A stretch of DNA of 64,000 bases from Otis tarda (Eukaryota; Chordata; Aves; Otidiformes; Otididae). Below are positions 1 to 13,383 of this stretch, in pieces. The notes under the pieces are model-generated. The model saw only the letters and a list, made by a program, of their open reading frames with translations. It had not been told where the DNA came from and did no database searches. The number at the start of each line of letters is the position of its first letter. The stretch's first letter is position 1. The DNA lies in contig CM048591.1 in NCBI GenBank assembly GCA_026413225.1, positions 47,327,803 to 47,391,802 on the forward strand, read 5' to 3'. A program made the position numbers and the translations under genes.

Positions 1-2018
1 CCACCCCTTGAAACCAATGCTTTCATTTCAATTGGTTCATTTGGAAATAAGTCATTTTTGCTGAGATGTTGGCATTTTTATAGTGAAAAAAAAAATTTAC
101 TGTAAAATAAAATTATCTGTTGCTCTTTTGGCTGGCTATCAAAGGGTCACACCAGAAACTCAATGGGTTCTTTGCAGTGTGGAATGTGCAGGCAGGCTGT
201 CTCAATCTTTCACAGAAAGCAGAAGTCTAAGCAAGAGGTAGAGGAAGATCATTCTCTGGTTTTTTTGCATCATCGCCTAGACTGGAGATGGTACCATTTC
301 TTATTTATGGTTATCTTTCTCTTGAAAGCTCCATTTCAAAGAATTGAGATTAGTTGAGGAGGAGGGAAAATTTTGAATACAGTTTTCATACAGTAAGGGA
401 AGTAATGGAAATTACATACTTATTCTAAGCTATTTTCCTTCAGAAACAGCAAATTTGACAGAAAAGTCAAAGGAGAAATATCCACTTGAAGGACATATCA
501 TTACCTTTCAGGACACCATGACACGGTAACGACTGATTTCATCTCTCTATCCAAAATTATTTTCCTTGTAAAGTGTAAAAAAAAATACATCAACAACTAA
601 TTCTCAGAGTTCTAATAGAGATAGCATCAATGACAGTATCTATGGTCTTCCACTCTGTGGCTTGCTGACCAGCAGTGTGCTCAAACAGCCTAAGCAGCGG
701 ACCAAAGGGCAGCATCTCTCATCCTGCCTCTGACATCCCTGAGCTATACTGCAGACCTGTAGGCCTAGATTTCCAGAAAGGCTCTGCAATCTTTGGCACT
801 CAAACAACTTTAAGAAAATAATGACTGAATAGCATTACTTTCTAGTGGCTCTTTGACTTTTTAAAGCAATCAGAAAAGTGAGCTGTTGTTCACATGACTA
901 AATAACACTGTGGTTAGAAGTCTTATGGGACATCCAGGACAGACAAGAGAGGAACTTAAGATTCTTTTAACCCCTATAGTGGGATTTTTCCAACACTAAG
1001 GTGCAAGCCACAACCAGCACGACGTGGATATCTCTTGAATTTCACTACTTTTCAGGGCTGTGTAAGTGAGAGGTTCTTTTCCAAGAGTGCAGTGTTGCAA
1101 GCACCAAGTTCACACCGTAAGAAAAAAAAGCCATGATTTGTTCATTTGTTAATTTTGTGATCTTCTCTTTTGCCACACTGCCCATCAGCCTGCAAAGGTG
1201 TCTGTGAAAGTGCTGACTGGCAGGTCTGTTCCTTTGAAAATCCAGCCATACCGTTGTCATCAGGGAATCCATGTGCCAGAACTGGGGACTGGATTATTTT
1301 TTTAGCTGCAGGTCCAAATGCCTCTCATTTCCCATCTGTTTGAGGGATCTTTTTCTTTCACTAGGACACAGGAAACATCTAGGATGCCTAAGGACCCAAT
1401 GAAATTGCATTAGGATATTAGATAGCGTAGTACCCAAGGAGTTATCTGGTCAATCAGATCTAGTTAGACAGTTTGTAGTAGATTTCATTAAATCCCACAC
1501 TTACCTTCTGTCCTTAATAAAATATAATAACTAATTAATTAACTCCTTCATTCTTTCCCCCACTTTTTCTCTTTTCTCCTCTGTAAGGGAGACAAAATGT
1601 TTATGGTGGTATACATACTTGTCTGTCTACCTATATAAGTGGGCAAGACTGCATAAGACACTGATCCAAGTATGGTGATGTGTATATTTTATTATAGGTT
1701 ATCCATTTGTTTGGAGGAACATATGGATCCAAAGATGGCAGTAAAGTACAGGGGAATGATATAAGGAAATTAAGTCTAGGTGAGTAAAATTGCAACAATG
1801 GGTTATTCAGGAAGCAGAGTTTTTACTTGCTGAATAGAGTAACACAGCATACAGGAGTATCCTAGCTTAACATAGACCAAGGCAACAAAACAAGATTGTA
1901 TACCTCTTTGCATCTGCTTGGAATTATATAAAAGAATACCCAAGCACAACGCTAGTCAATTTGTGATCCTTCATTTAGCAGTTAATTGCAAATCTGTGAG
2001 ATGTAACGATGATTGTAT
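1..2018. other. Unique AT-rich non-coding sequence
   Basis: No gene, RNA gene or recognisable repeat family is seen in this stretch. Open frames are at most about 75 codons and have no recognisable protein motif. Composition is AT-rich, with short homopolymer A runs (for example around 87-96). It ends at the target-site duplication of the solo LTR at 2024. Best read as intergenic or intronic DNA. Confidence 0.7.
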
Positions 2019-2613
2019 AATATTGTGTTGGTTTTGGCTGGGATAGAGTTAATTTTCTTCATAGTAGCTGTTACGGGGCTATGGTTTGGATTTGTGTTGA
2101 AAACAGTGTTGCTAACTCAGGGATGTTTTCGTCACTGCTGAGCAGTGCTTACACAGAGTCAAGGCCTTTTCTGCTTCTCACATTGCCCCACCAGTAAGTA
2201 GGCTGGGGGCACACAAGAAATTGGGAGGAGACACAGCAGGGACAGCTGACCCAGCTGACCAAAGGGATATTTCATACCATATGCTCAGCGTAGAAAGCTT
2301 GAGCAGGAAGACGAAAGGGGGGAATGTTCCGAGTTATGCCATTTTGTCTTCCCAAGTAATCATTATGCGAGATGGAGCCCTGCTTTGTGGAGATGGTTGG
2401 ACATCTGCCTGCCTTTGGGAAATAATGAGTGAATTCGTTATTTGCCTTGCTTGTGTGCACTACTTTTGCTTTACTTATTAAACTGCCTTTATCTCAACCC
2501 ATGAGTTTTCTCACTTTTACTCTTCTGATTCTCTCCTCCATCCCACCAGTGGGGAGCAAGAGACCAACTGTGTGGTGCTTAGTTGTCAGCTGGGGTTAAA
2601 CCATGACAAATAT
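2019..2613 (+). repeat. 5-bp target-site duplication AATAT flanking solo LTR F1
   Basis: AATAT occurs at 2019-2023 directly before the TG that opens the LTR, and again at 2609-2613 directly after the CA that closes it. A perfect 5-bp duplication fits retroviral integrase-mediated insertion and fixes both ends of the element to the base. A 5-bp length is known for ERVL-like and some ERV1-like elements; that class assignment is an inference. Confidence 0.85.
2024..2608 (+). mobile_element. Solo LTR of an endogenous retrovirus, family F copy F1
   Basis: This is a 585-bp element that starts TGTGTTGG and ends CCATGACA, so it has the canonical TG...CA termini, and AATAT is duplicated on both sides. 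Landmarks shared in order with the copy at 47725 are GGCTGGGAT, ACAGCTGACCC, a TGGACATCTGCCTGCC segment and TTAAACTGCCTTT. A weak ATTAAA polyadenylation-type signal lies near 2477. No gag, pol or env sequence adjoins it, so it is what remains after recombination between the two LTRs of a provirus. I recognise the layout as a common bird LTR, but I cannot give a database name. The 86-codon plus-strand frame inside it is chance. Confidence 0.88.
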
Positions 2614-5600
2614 TTATACATAAGAAACACTGGACTTTAAATCTAAGTCTCCTTTTTTGTGCTTTCTTTAAAAAAGTTACTGTGCCCTCTGGTAATGTCT
2701 GGAATCTCTAAAGCAAGTCTGGACAGCATTTTATGGTTTAAATCGGGCTACAATATTTTTCTAGATAAGTTACTAAACTTCAGTCCAACACCTTATTTTG
2801 CCCAGGAGCCTGCAAGATATGGCCCTGTTTATCTTTGATAACAAAATCCTCAGACACATATTCAGAGGCCTTTGCTTCCTTCCTATGCTGAGTATTTACT
2901 CACACAACCTGTACCAAAGAGATCCGTGTGTCAGTCTAGACATGCAGTTATTTACCAATTAAATGATCAGTTTCTTAATGTGATCCACTGTAAAAAAAAA
3001 AGCAGTAAGCAAACATAGTTCTAGTAAAATCAGTTAAAGTTTTAGTTTTTCTTTAAAACCAGAATGGAAATAAGGAAAGGCAGATTAGTCATGGGCTAGC
3101 ACCATGCACAGAGAGGTAGTGGTAGCATAACTGCTTATAGCAATTTTTTCATTTTTTAACAGTAAAAGAAAAATAATTCAGATAAAAATAAAAAAGTCTA
3201 GTTTCTTTTAAATTCATTGTTGTTTCATTTTCTTCATGTTAGTTTGATGCTTCTCATTATTTTGTTTTTACCTCCTTCTCTTCTTTTAAGTAACTAACAT
3301 ACTTAAGCATTTTGAAGTCCCAAAAATTAGAACAATGAAGTGAATTTCTATGCCTTTCTGCTCGCTGTACTGAATATCTGCACAGCAATGCTCTGTTATA
3401 CATTCTGCCTTTTCTCTGTGGCCAGCCCTGTTGTCTGTCATACCTTTTACCTCCACACAGTAAATATCATGGCTTCTTGTCACTCCTACTTTTGTGCCTT
3501 ACCTTACTGTGTGCAATTTCTGGCCTTGCATCAATAATGAGGTATTTACACCAGCAGGTTCCTTTGGTGGTGGAAAGCCTGTGTGGAAGTAGAGCTGTAA
3601 TACAAAACATCTCTGATTCATTTTTTCCAGGAGATGTCTGGACAGATAACAAGTACTGAAATACTGAAGCTGTGGAGATTAGTGCCAAGACTTCTTTGCC
3701 CTTTCCTACACTGCACCAGCCCTATAACTCCACTTGGTTCTCTGGAGTGAAACCTGCACTTTCTCTCAAGGAAGAATTGATTTAAGCCTGTGTACTGCTG
3801 GAAGGGACCAGTGACCTCAGTGACTTCCACTGGTGGGCAAAATGATTCCTGAACATGTGGGACTAAAGTCTACTCTGTCTATATAAAAGACTTCCTTATA
3901 ATATTGTTATCCTTTCCGACATTACAAACAGACCTTCCTTTCATCTGTCATCCTTTGAACATTTTCTTAGCAGCTTGTTTCAAATACAGTTATTTTTATT
4001 ATGACAACCCCCATGTATTTTTTATGGATTAATGTCTTTAGGTTTAGGCATTTTGAGCTTCCTGAACTCGACTTTTCACTGTTTGGAAGAATGAAAGATA
4101 TCTGCCTGACAGCACCTTCCAATCTGTGGTTAGACAATTACCCAGAGTCCTGCATATTCCCTTTCCCATAGCTTTCATTGCTGCAGTTATTTACTTGGCA
4201 AGGCATATAATTATACAAATATCTTAGACTTAGAAACATTACATTATGCACTTGTAATATGAAGAACACCTAGGATGAAATCTGCTGCAGAGATGTGTCT
4301 CTGAATGCACTAGCAGTGTATTTCTCTTACTTTGTTTTGGTTTTGTTTTTTTTTTTTCTGCTGTATTTTACAGCAAAGATTAAATGGAAGATGCCACTTT
4401 ACATAGGAAAGTCCCATGCCTGTAGCTGCAGCCATGTAGCATTTTTTCTTCATAGCCATGCCAGGGAAAACAATATTGGAAGAAGCCCTCTGCCAAACCT
4501 AGGTCACAACAAATAATTGGTTTTGCTGATTTAAGTGTTCTGCATCCAATTAGTATTTATTCAAGCAATATACTGAGTTGCAGTCTCTTCCGTTTTTACG
4601 TGTATAGTCATTGCCTGCTACTTACTTGCTGTCTGTCATTTTCTGTACTTCAGTTTTTGTCAAACCTCATTAATTTGCATTGTTTTAAAGATTAAACTAA
4701 AGGCAGTTTAATAGTTGTATTTAACAATGAAAAACACAGTTTATCAATAAGTTGCAAAGATGAAATACAGTAAGGATTTTTTTCTACTAGTAAAATATTA
4801 CTAGTAAAAAGAGGGATCAGCAACTTAAGAGCATTATTACCACTTCTGAAATTTGCAGTCAGATTCCAAAAATTCCTGTTTTTCTCATCTGCAAACATAA
4901 AACGAGCACTTGGTAAGGCCTGCAATACATAGGCTTTGCTTGGTCTTTTCTCCAGATCCCAGCAATTTCTGTTTTTTCTATCTATCTAGTGAAAGAGACT
5001 TTTACTGATGTTCTCCAAGCTTGTATTATCTTTTCCAGTCATATATGGTGCAGTTTTTACATTACAGAAGTATTTTCCTGGGGCACTTTTTAACATTTTT
5101 GCAGTGCTTCATCATTTGGGGTTTTTTTCAGTAGTGTTTAACTTTTAGTACCTCTGCTTGCTTGATGTCTTGTACTGCCCAGAGAATGTAAAAGCTATTT
5201 GGTGTATGTGCTTCCTTTTTCATGGTGCTACCTATAAACTCTGACACTTTTTCTTAGCTGTTTGGCTCTATATCACTTTCCTTTGAACTGACATCTCTTT
5301 TGTTATTTGGTTCCTGTTTCACTGCTCTGAACGTACTGACTATTGAAGGTCCTCCTTTACATACAAAACCTTTCTTATCTTGCAAGTTGCATATAAAAAT
5401 ACTGTATGACCAAGCATGGCATAGGGTAGAGAGACTGGAGACATCTCCCACACCTTCCTTTACACTTCCCAGACAGTACAGACAGTGTATCAGTTGTAAG
5501 CACTCCTCTCCTCGTTCCAAGGCTGTAGCATAATTAGGCATTAAGTAATTTTCATATGGTTTTCATTGTAATACTGTGAAGCAGTATTATATAAGAAGGG

Positions 5601-8600
5601 TACAAAAGTCACAGAGGTGATCAACAAACTTTAACTCACATATTTTTTGTAATTAGGTACTCTAATTGACTGATTTGCATTGAAGTCTCTCGCTTTTATT
5701 CAAATTCCTACCTTTAAATCTTTGGTAGAGTGAAAGAAGAATATTCAATTATATACTAGATGAGACTTAAAAACCCTTCCAAATGGAGAGCTGGTAAGTT
5801 CCTAACTTACTGTTAAGGTTGAGCCAGTTAGTTGAGATCTTTGTCTTCTCCCTGCTCTCATCTAAAGCTAAATTCTGTGAGAGCATTTCTTACCACTTCA
5901 GAAGGAGAGAGCACTCTGTAGTTAGGCAGTAAAAGACTGACGTCGTAATTTAAACCAGACGTGGATGCCCTTACACAGAGTGTGGTAATGAATTAGCCTG
6001 CATCAGCCCAAATCAGACTCAGAAGCACACATCAACCACAAATATTTGTGTGTGTAAATGAGTATGAAGCTGACAGAGTTCAGTTATGAACAGACTTTTG
6101 TGACAGGGTATAATGCTTACTTGCCAAAAGTGGCAGAATCAGTATGCGTAAATGCAAGAAACAGTCTGAATCTGTTTCACGGAAGAGCCATTTCTCTTGT
6201 TTGGTCTGGAAAGCAGCTGCAACTTGTTTGGCTTTCTGTTCCCATTGAGAGCAATCTTGACACAATACGAATACAATTATAAAGAGTGCCTACCCTTTTG
6301 GAACCCTGACTTATTCATACCTAGCTGAAAGAAGAAAATGCAAAAAGAAGAGGGCACCAACAGCCAGCAACATGCCCCCACAGAGGACCTCTGACTGGAA
6401 GGAAGGAAGGAAGGCATTTTGAGAACTGTAGAGCACACCTTAAGAGTGTTCTTGAACCCACTAAAAAAAGAAAAAAAAAACACAAAAAACAACAACAAAA
6501 CCAAAAAAAAAAACCTGAATCCTCAAACAAGTCAGCATTTATTCACTGATTAAAATTAGGCCCATAAGGATAATAAAGTTGTTCTTAACTCTTGATTGAA
6601 AACATTTTCTCTATTGGTCTTCTAATGCCTCCTCTTTTAGTATCTTCCAAGAAAGATACCACAAACTATTGCAGGTTTCAATTCCTTATCAAGGTAGAAA
6701 GCTTAGCAATGTTCCATCTACCTGTAACAGTAAAAGATCAGCATATACATTCTTGCCCTTTTTTTCTCTCTACAAATTCATTAAAATGCCTGTCTTGCCA
6801 CAAGATCTATTGTAGAAGACAGCTCAAGCCTCCAGTTCTGCTCTCCATATTATTGGGATTTGATTTAAAAGAGCTGAGAGAAACGCCACTGACTCTCTCA
6901 GTAAAAGCTTGACATGTTTCCTGAATGAAGTTTGTGAAGAAAACCTAGAGAGTGCAGCTTTGCCACAAAATACTAACTGCAAGTCAAGGGAACCTTCAGA
7001 GGTTCCCACTTATCCTGCAGAACTCTAAAATGGGTTGTGTAACAATATTTAAGTCTGGTGAAAAACAACTGTTGTTGTTCGCATTCATCCCTAGTCTTAT
7101 GGTGAGGGCCTACAGATGTTGTAAAATGAGTAGAAACAGTGGACAACTTAGACACCAACAGACTAGTAAAACAAGTACTATATCTAATGTCTCAGGGTTT
7201 CAAATATTCTGTTGTTTTTTTAACACTTTGTTAAAAATTAATAAAAAATAAGACTCCAGTTTGGGACTCTAGCAAGACTAAATGATCGTTGTTAATGATA
7301 TGAACCATCTCAAATTCAAACTAGTGTGGGCATTAACCCGGTGTGAAGGCAGTAATGCCACAGAAACTCTGTGTATGCCCAAGGCTCTAAGTCAACCAGG
7401 GACAAACAAAGACTCCTCCAACCACTGCAGCCCATTCAGAAGTATTCAAGAAGTTGTGAAGCTGGAAGGCTTTGTCTTCTGGCTATTACTTATTATTGCT
7501 TTCAATGGTCATATTTTTTCAGTGTTCCAGGCAGTCTAAAGCTTAATGACAACCCTCCTTCAATAATAAAATCCTCAATCCAGAGAAGTTTGTAACCACA
7601 TGCTTTAGTCCTATGTAGGTATGTAAGACTTAAGAACACAGGTAAGTTTAAGTATGTTTTTACATTCCTGAGTTTTGGTGCTACAGAGCCACAGCACATA
7701 ATCTTACTGGCTACAGTGAGCATTCATAGGAAGAAAATGCTTCCTGCACTTGGGATATTCATTGTACTACAGCAAGATTGATTTCACAATAAAAGTCTTT
7801 TAAAATAGGAGCATAGCAATTTAACAATATAAGATTATCCTCAAATATTAAAGCAGTTCCAGTAAAGCAAAAATAGCAATAATTTACTATTCTTCATGTA
7901 GCTTTTTAATTTGGAACAAGTCTACTTACCTAAAGATACAGGCAAGATCAAAAAAGGGCTATTAAAAAAAATAAAAATTGCCTCTGTAATATTAACCTTT
8001 TAAAATCAGTAGAATTTTTTAAATATCAAGCTGTGATTACTGTAATTGTTTTGCTTTCAGATCTCCTTAGATTGTTAAGCTCAGAATCTGTAGAAGTAGA
8101 ATTTGACTTCAATAAAAAGTACAGCTTTAATAAATCACTTTCTGCTCACTCCTTTAGCTATTGGCTGTCATTGATCTATAAAGTACAGCATACATTTAAT
8201 GTAAATGTAAACACCTTTAAAAATAGCTCTCTCCACATTGAAATAATGCCCGGCATGGACACAATATCCGTTTTTATGCCTGTAAACACACATATATATA
8301 TAATCAATGTCTTTGGATCACTTGCAATGGTGGAATGGTTTTAATTCATGATATTTTAAAGAGCATTAAAATATCTTAAAGACTGAGTTCTGTGTCTGAT
8401 CCATAAAAGGCTGGGTGAATCATTAAACAATACAGTGCTTATTTTGTGAATTACAGACCTTAGTCATCAACATCTCAGTAATATGTATCTACTGTATTTC
8501 TAGTCTAAAACTGCATACTAAGGACTGAGCAATTTCCTCAACTGTAATGAAATGTCACCACATTATGCTGTCCCTTAGTTATCAGCATGGAAACATGCTC

Positions 8601-9960
8601 CATCTTTCTTTGCTGTCCCCATTTACAGACCATTTTCCTGGTACACACTCCACAGTCCTGCTTTACAATTAGAAGTAAGGATATATCAGGAAGCACAGCA
8701 GCCCTGTATGAGCCAATACTCAGAGCTCTGAACCGTTCATAACATACCACCACTTACCTCTGAACAGGCTGCAATTCTGCTTTTCCTTGTGGCGTAGCTC
8801 TGTTCTCGTTAGACTTATGCTCTTATATCAAGAGGTAACAAGTTTTTCCAGTGATGTGAGCAACTCTCCTGTTTTGGTTGCAGGTCTCTTTTTTAGGAGG
8901 ATGGTATCTGGCCATCTGTGCCTGCACTGATGGATGTTTCTTGTTAGGGGCTTGTTATTTTTAGAGATGTATAAACCCCTAATATAATATCCCCTCAACC
9001 CGCAAGAGGAAAGAGCTAGATGGAAGGGACTTAAGCTCTGCATGATCCTTTTCCTGGTCGCATCTCTTCAGCCTCATGTGATTTCTTTTGCTTTTGATCC
9101 AATGATGTATTTTCATATGTCATTCTGAAGTCAGTAATCAAGTGCAATGTCATAGTTGATGCATTCTGGGACTCAAGGAGGGATAACTTCCATCAGTGTT
9201 ATGGAGGTTTAGTACAGTAGCTGGAGAGAAGACTGTAAGCCTATAGGCAAGCTGGAGGAGTACAACAAGGGTGACAACAAAATGTTTGGACCAGGAATGA
9301 TATTATTGCTGGCTATCTTTGTTTTCAAACTAGATTTCCAAAGCAAGACCTTGAACCAAGGAGCATGAAGCATGTGAACTTGGCTAGTCTTTTTTAGTTC
9401 TTCATACACAAAAGAAGCTTGGTTAAAATTATCAGGGATATACTCAGCCTTTAAAGAGTAGGGCTAAGGTCAAATAGCTATGATGCATTCAGAACCAATA
9501 ACTGAAAACTAGCACTTTTCCAGACAAAGAAAGTAAATATTTTTCTTTGTCACAAATGTCAATATGTGCACAAAAATGAATTCTGTGCATTTTCTGGATA
9601 GAATGATTTTGTGAACTGTTCAATGCAAACAGAGGGAACTACAAACTATGGGCAGAATGATGGTATAATGTCTTTTATAAACACGTCTTCATTATGATTA
9701 ATTTCCACAATGTTCAACTTTCAAATAGTTTTGAAAGTTTTGACCGTATTTACAAATGCTCTATTTTCAAATGCTTACATACAGAATATGGTGAAAAATT
9801 AAACTCAGAAGCAATGTTAAACAAGAACATGATAAAAAGAATATCCTTCAACTTTGTGAATATCAGTAATATGATGTGGACTCTAAGGTGCCCAAGTAGG
9901 GAGCAAATGGACTAATAGTTACTAAATACTAACCAATAATGGATTACAGCATGGACTGAG
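2614..9960. other. Unique AT-rich non-coding sequence
   Basis: About 7.3 kb with no supportable gene or repeat family. Open frames reach only about 106 codons (6592-6912), overlap frames on the other strand and show no domain. A short GGAA run lies at about 6400-6416, and an A-rich stretch interrupted by C at about 6461-6513. I see nothing else that stands out. Confidence 0.65.
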
Positions 9961-10349
9961 TGTCGTAGCTCAGCCCCGATCGGGACCAGACTAGGCAGTC
10001 TCTCTCTCACTCCCCCCAACCTCCGCGAGAATAGGGGGAGATGATATAAGAAAAATGGCTGGAGGTTTGAGATAAGGACAGGGAGAAATCTTTAAAGTTA
10101 CCGTTACAGGCAAAACAGACTCGACTTGGGGAAAACTATTCATTTATTTCTAAAACTAGCAGGAGAATGAGACAGGGAACAAGATAACCTCCCCCCACCC
10201 CTTCCTCTTCCGGGACTTAACATTATCTCTACTACCTTCCCCTCGCCCTGAGCGGCACAGGGGGGAAGAGGGAATGGGAGTCGCAGTCAGTTCATCACAC
10301 GTTGTCTTACACCACTGCTTCGTTGTTGGGGGAAGAAGTCCTCACATTC
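9961..10349 (-). mobile_element. Partial LTR of family L, copy L1 (minus, U3 end missing)
   Basis: Starts TGTCGTAGCT, the reverse complement of the 3' end of LTR L2 (which closes at 14507), and follows that element at roughly 85-90% identity by eye for about 390 bp. Shared landmarks include a run of CT and CCCC sequence, GAGATAAGGACAGGGAGAAA, ACAGACTCGACTTGGGG and a TTTATT (AATAAA on the minus strand) at about 10143. Similarity stops sharply at CTCACATTC (10349), where CR1 sequence begins, so the U3 promoter end is missing. L1 also carries an extra segment of about 35 bp near 10210-10255 relative to L2. No target duplication can be identified because one end is lost. Confidence 0.85.
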
Positions 10350-10556
10350 AAAAAATTTTTAACAATGAGGAGGGTAGAACACTGCAATAGGTTGCCCAGA
10401 GACGTGGTAGATGCCCCATCCCTGGAAACATTCAAGGCCAGGTTGGATGAGACTCTGAGCAACCTGATCTGGTTGAAGATGTCCCTGCTCCTTGCAGAGG
10501 AGTTGGACTAGATGACCTCTAAAGGCCCCTTCCAACCCTAACAATTCTATGATTCT
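10350..10556 (+). mobile_element. CR1 LINE 3' end fragment (plus)
   Basis: A 5'-truncated CR1 of about 207 bp. It carries the familiar 3'-UTR progression: an AACAATGAGGAGGGTAGAAC segment, AGGTTGCCCAGAGA, CCCTGGAAACATTCAAGGCC, a GGACTAGATGACCTCTAAAGG segment, and the terminal ATTCTATGATTCT at 10544-10556. CR1 elements retrotranspose by target-primed reverse transcription from this 3' end. Its 5' edge abuts the truncated LTR L1 with no spacer. The 69-codon frame over it is non-functional. Confidence 0.9.
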
Positions 10557-13383
10557 AAAATCCCCAAAGTGAAATACGAAATAACAGAATCGCCGCTCCA
10601 CACCAGGATGGACACCTGCCTGCAGTACAGTAAGCATCTCAACTTGTCAGCAGCAGAGCTAGATATTTCTAGTTTCTTTCTCTTATCTCTAGATTGATCA
10701 GATACATTGAGGAAATGCATGTTTACCTGAAAGTAAAGCAAGAAGGGGTGGAGTATTGCATCGGTTTAATTCTCTACATTAACCCTCAAGTTTATTGCAA
10801 GGAAGACAGGTGTCCTGAATTCACCAGCCATGATTTGTATCTCAGTACCCCTCATGGCAAATACAAAATGGCTTCTTTACAGATGCACTTTCCTATGTTT
10901 TCAGAGCTGGGTATTACTTTTTTTTTATTTTTAAAGTGTTTTTTTTTTTATTTTTAAAGTGTTTTATATAGAGGTCTGTGCTTGAGAGAGGAAGAATCAT
11001 AGGAGAAACACTCCTGCAACAGAACTTGCATGCTGCTCAGGGAGCACAGGAGGAAAGGGAGCTGCTTCTTTAGTAATACCCTCAAGGACTTATGGAGAGA
11101 ATGTATGTATTGAAAGCCCGAGTTATCCTGCAGTAGTGACCGCTCCTTTTCTGCCTCCCTAGCCTCTGCTCACATGACTCCAACAGAACTTGAACTATTA
11201 CTGGCTGATGTCCATCTATGACTATTCAGTAGCTGCTGCAGAGGTGACTCAGAAAGAGAGTTAATCTATCTGTATTTGCTCCCACCCAGGTGTCTGCAAG
11301 GCAGACTTGAGCTTGGCAAAGCTCTGTGGCTAAGGCAGCAGTCCTCCCACTCTTCTGTTCTCAGGCTTTGCAAAATGAGCCCAACAGAGTTGAATAAAGG
11401 CTGAAGTCCCATAGAGAGGCACCTGTGTGAGGCAAGGAAAGGCTGATGCTCAAAAGGAAAGAATATTCCTTTTGTCCCAGAAAGCGCCACCACCACATAT
11501 AAGAGCTGATAATATTAAATGTGGAAGTAACCCCATAAACATCACTGGAGAGGTGATGACTTCAGGAAAATGGAAATAAAGCCAGTGGTCCTACTGGGAA
11601 AGTCTCTGTGTGTTGTAGCATACCTTTGAATCTGTGAGCTCCAGAGATGTATCTGTACTTGATTCATCCAGAACCATGAACAGGAGAAGCAAAGCCCATG
11701 TTAAGGCAGTAAAGTTGGCTTAGGCTGACTCCAGTGCTGAGTTATGACTCCCTTTTAGCATAAGCTTGTTTACAAAGTGTGCAGTGGGCACAATTTGATC
11801 TCTAGCTTAGGCTCAAGTTTTCCCAACAGTGTCAGTATACCCTTTGGACTGATGTGACAAGTAAATAGCCTTCATTCTCCATGAAACAAGAGTGACATTT
11901 AGATTCCTGCCTTTAAGACAAGTTTCATTTTTTGCTGGTTAAGCTCCCACTTCCACAAAGCATTCACTCAGCTGCATACGGGTTTCACTGGATAGCAAAG
12001 GACAGTAAAAATAGGGCAGATAGTATTATTCCATCACCACTGTCACACACATAGAAATTTCAGCAACAGCTTTCAAATTATGGGCTAATAAAGTCTTTAT
12101 TTGGTAGAAAACATTTAGGTCAATTTCATACATTTTTATGATATCACAAGAAAATTTGAGTTTGCAAGCTCCATGTACAACCTGCATATGTGGTCTTCCG
12201 GGAATATAATTTCAAAATTATTCCTACAATACAATTACTATACAAACTATTTGCTAGAGGGAACAATTTAAATGGGTCACATGTTCCTTCAATTACTTGC
12301 TTGGGAAGATTTCCCAGATTACCCAGTAACAACATTAGTGAATAGATAAATTACTCAGTACTTAATTTCCTAAGTAAAATATTTAATTAGTGATTCAATT
12401 ACTAAGTAAAGACATTGATCAGTAAAGGAATTAATTAATCCTGAATCGCTTGAAATTACTAAACAATCTACTATGAGTTATTTGCAAAATGGGTGCATTA
12501 TTTTATTACTATTAATAATTTCAGTGCAGAGTTATTCCCTTTAGGGAAGACTGCACATGATTCAAGTCTGAACTTGTGAAGAGTTGCTGGCCTGCCTCCA
12601 GGACTAGTAGTAGAAACCTGTTTTACTTGAGAGATTGGAATTTAATGAAGAAAGTTGTCAAAGGGATTAGACAAGGAAAATCCAAAGTAGAATAAATCTG
12701 TTTTGGGAAGAGAGAATGTCAAGTGACTACCCAGTAAGACAGGGTGAAAAACCATAAAAGTAATTGACCTGAGTAAGCTACACATTCTGAGACGGCTCCC
12801 TACTGTGGAATAATGACCAACACAGGTCAGTGCTGCAGCCAAACCTGCCTCCACTTATCATCACAAAGGGAAAAATGGGTTACTGGAACAGTGGGTCTTG
12901 ATGAGAAAATTTGGACTTATTTTGACATGCCATAGTAGAGATAAGTGGAAGCTAATAGTAATTAAATTATTTCTCTTTTTCTGTGGTTCTCTGTGGTAGC
13001 TCAGGCTGTTAACTAATGACTTTCTACACAAGCAGTTCAACTTGGAGATTTCGTTTCAGTGCATAACCAGGCAGTGAACCCTACTACCAGCTGCTATTAG
13101 ATTCAGTGCCAGTTTTCAAGCTTGCGGATTGCCGCTGTGACAGAAAAATACTCATATATTATCTATATGACTGTATAACTGTATGAGAAGAAGACTCATG
13201 TATATGTCCATACATATACTCTGTAGTATGCTAGAAATGTGAGGAAAACCAGAATGATCCACATGGAAACCCTATGCTGCCCCAACTGTGATAGTGCCAA
13301 CAAAAGGACTCTGCTCACTGTTGTATTTTTAACAGGGATTCTCTTCAGATATACTTCCTCTGTGAGAAAAAAAAAAAAAGAAG
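10557..13383. other. Unique non-coding sequence between L1/CR1 and L2
   Basis: No gene or element recognised. It contains a small T-rich tandem duplication at about 10919-10964 (a TTTATTTTTAAAGTG motif twice) and a run of 13 A at about 13367-13379 just before LTR L2. Otherwise plain AT-rich sequence with short chance frames. Confidence 0.65.
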
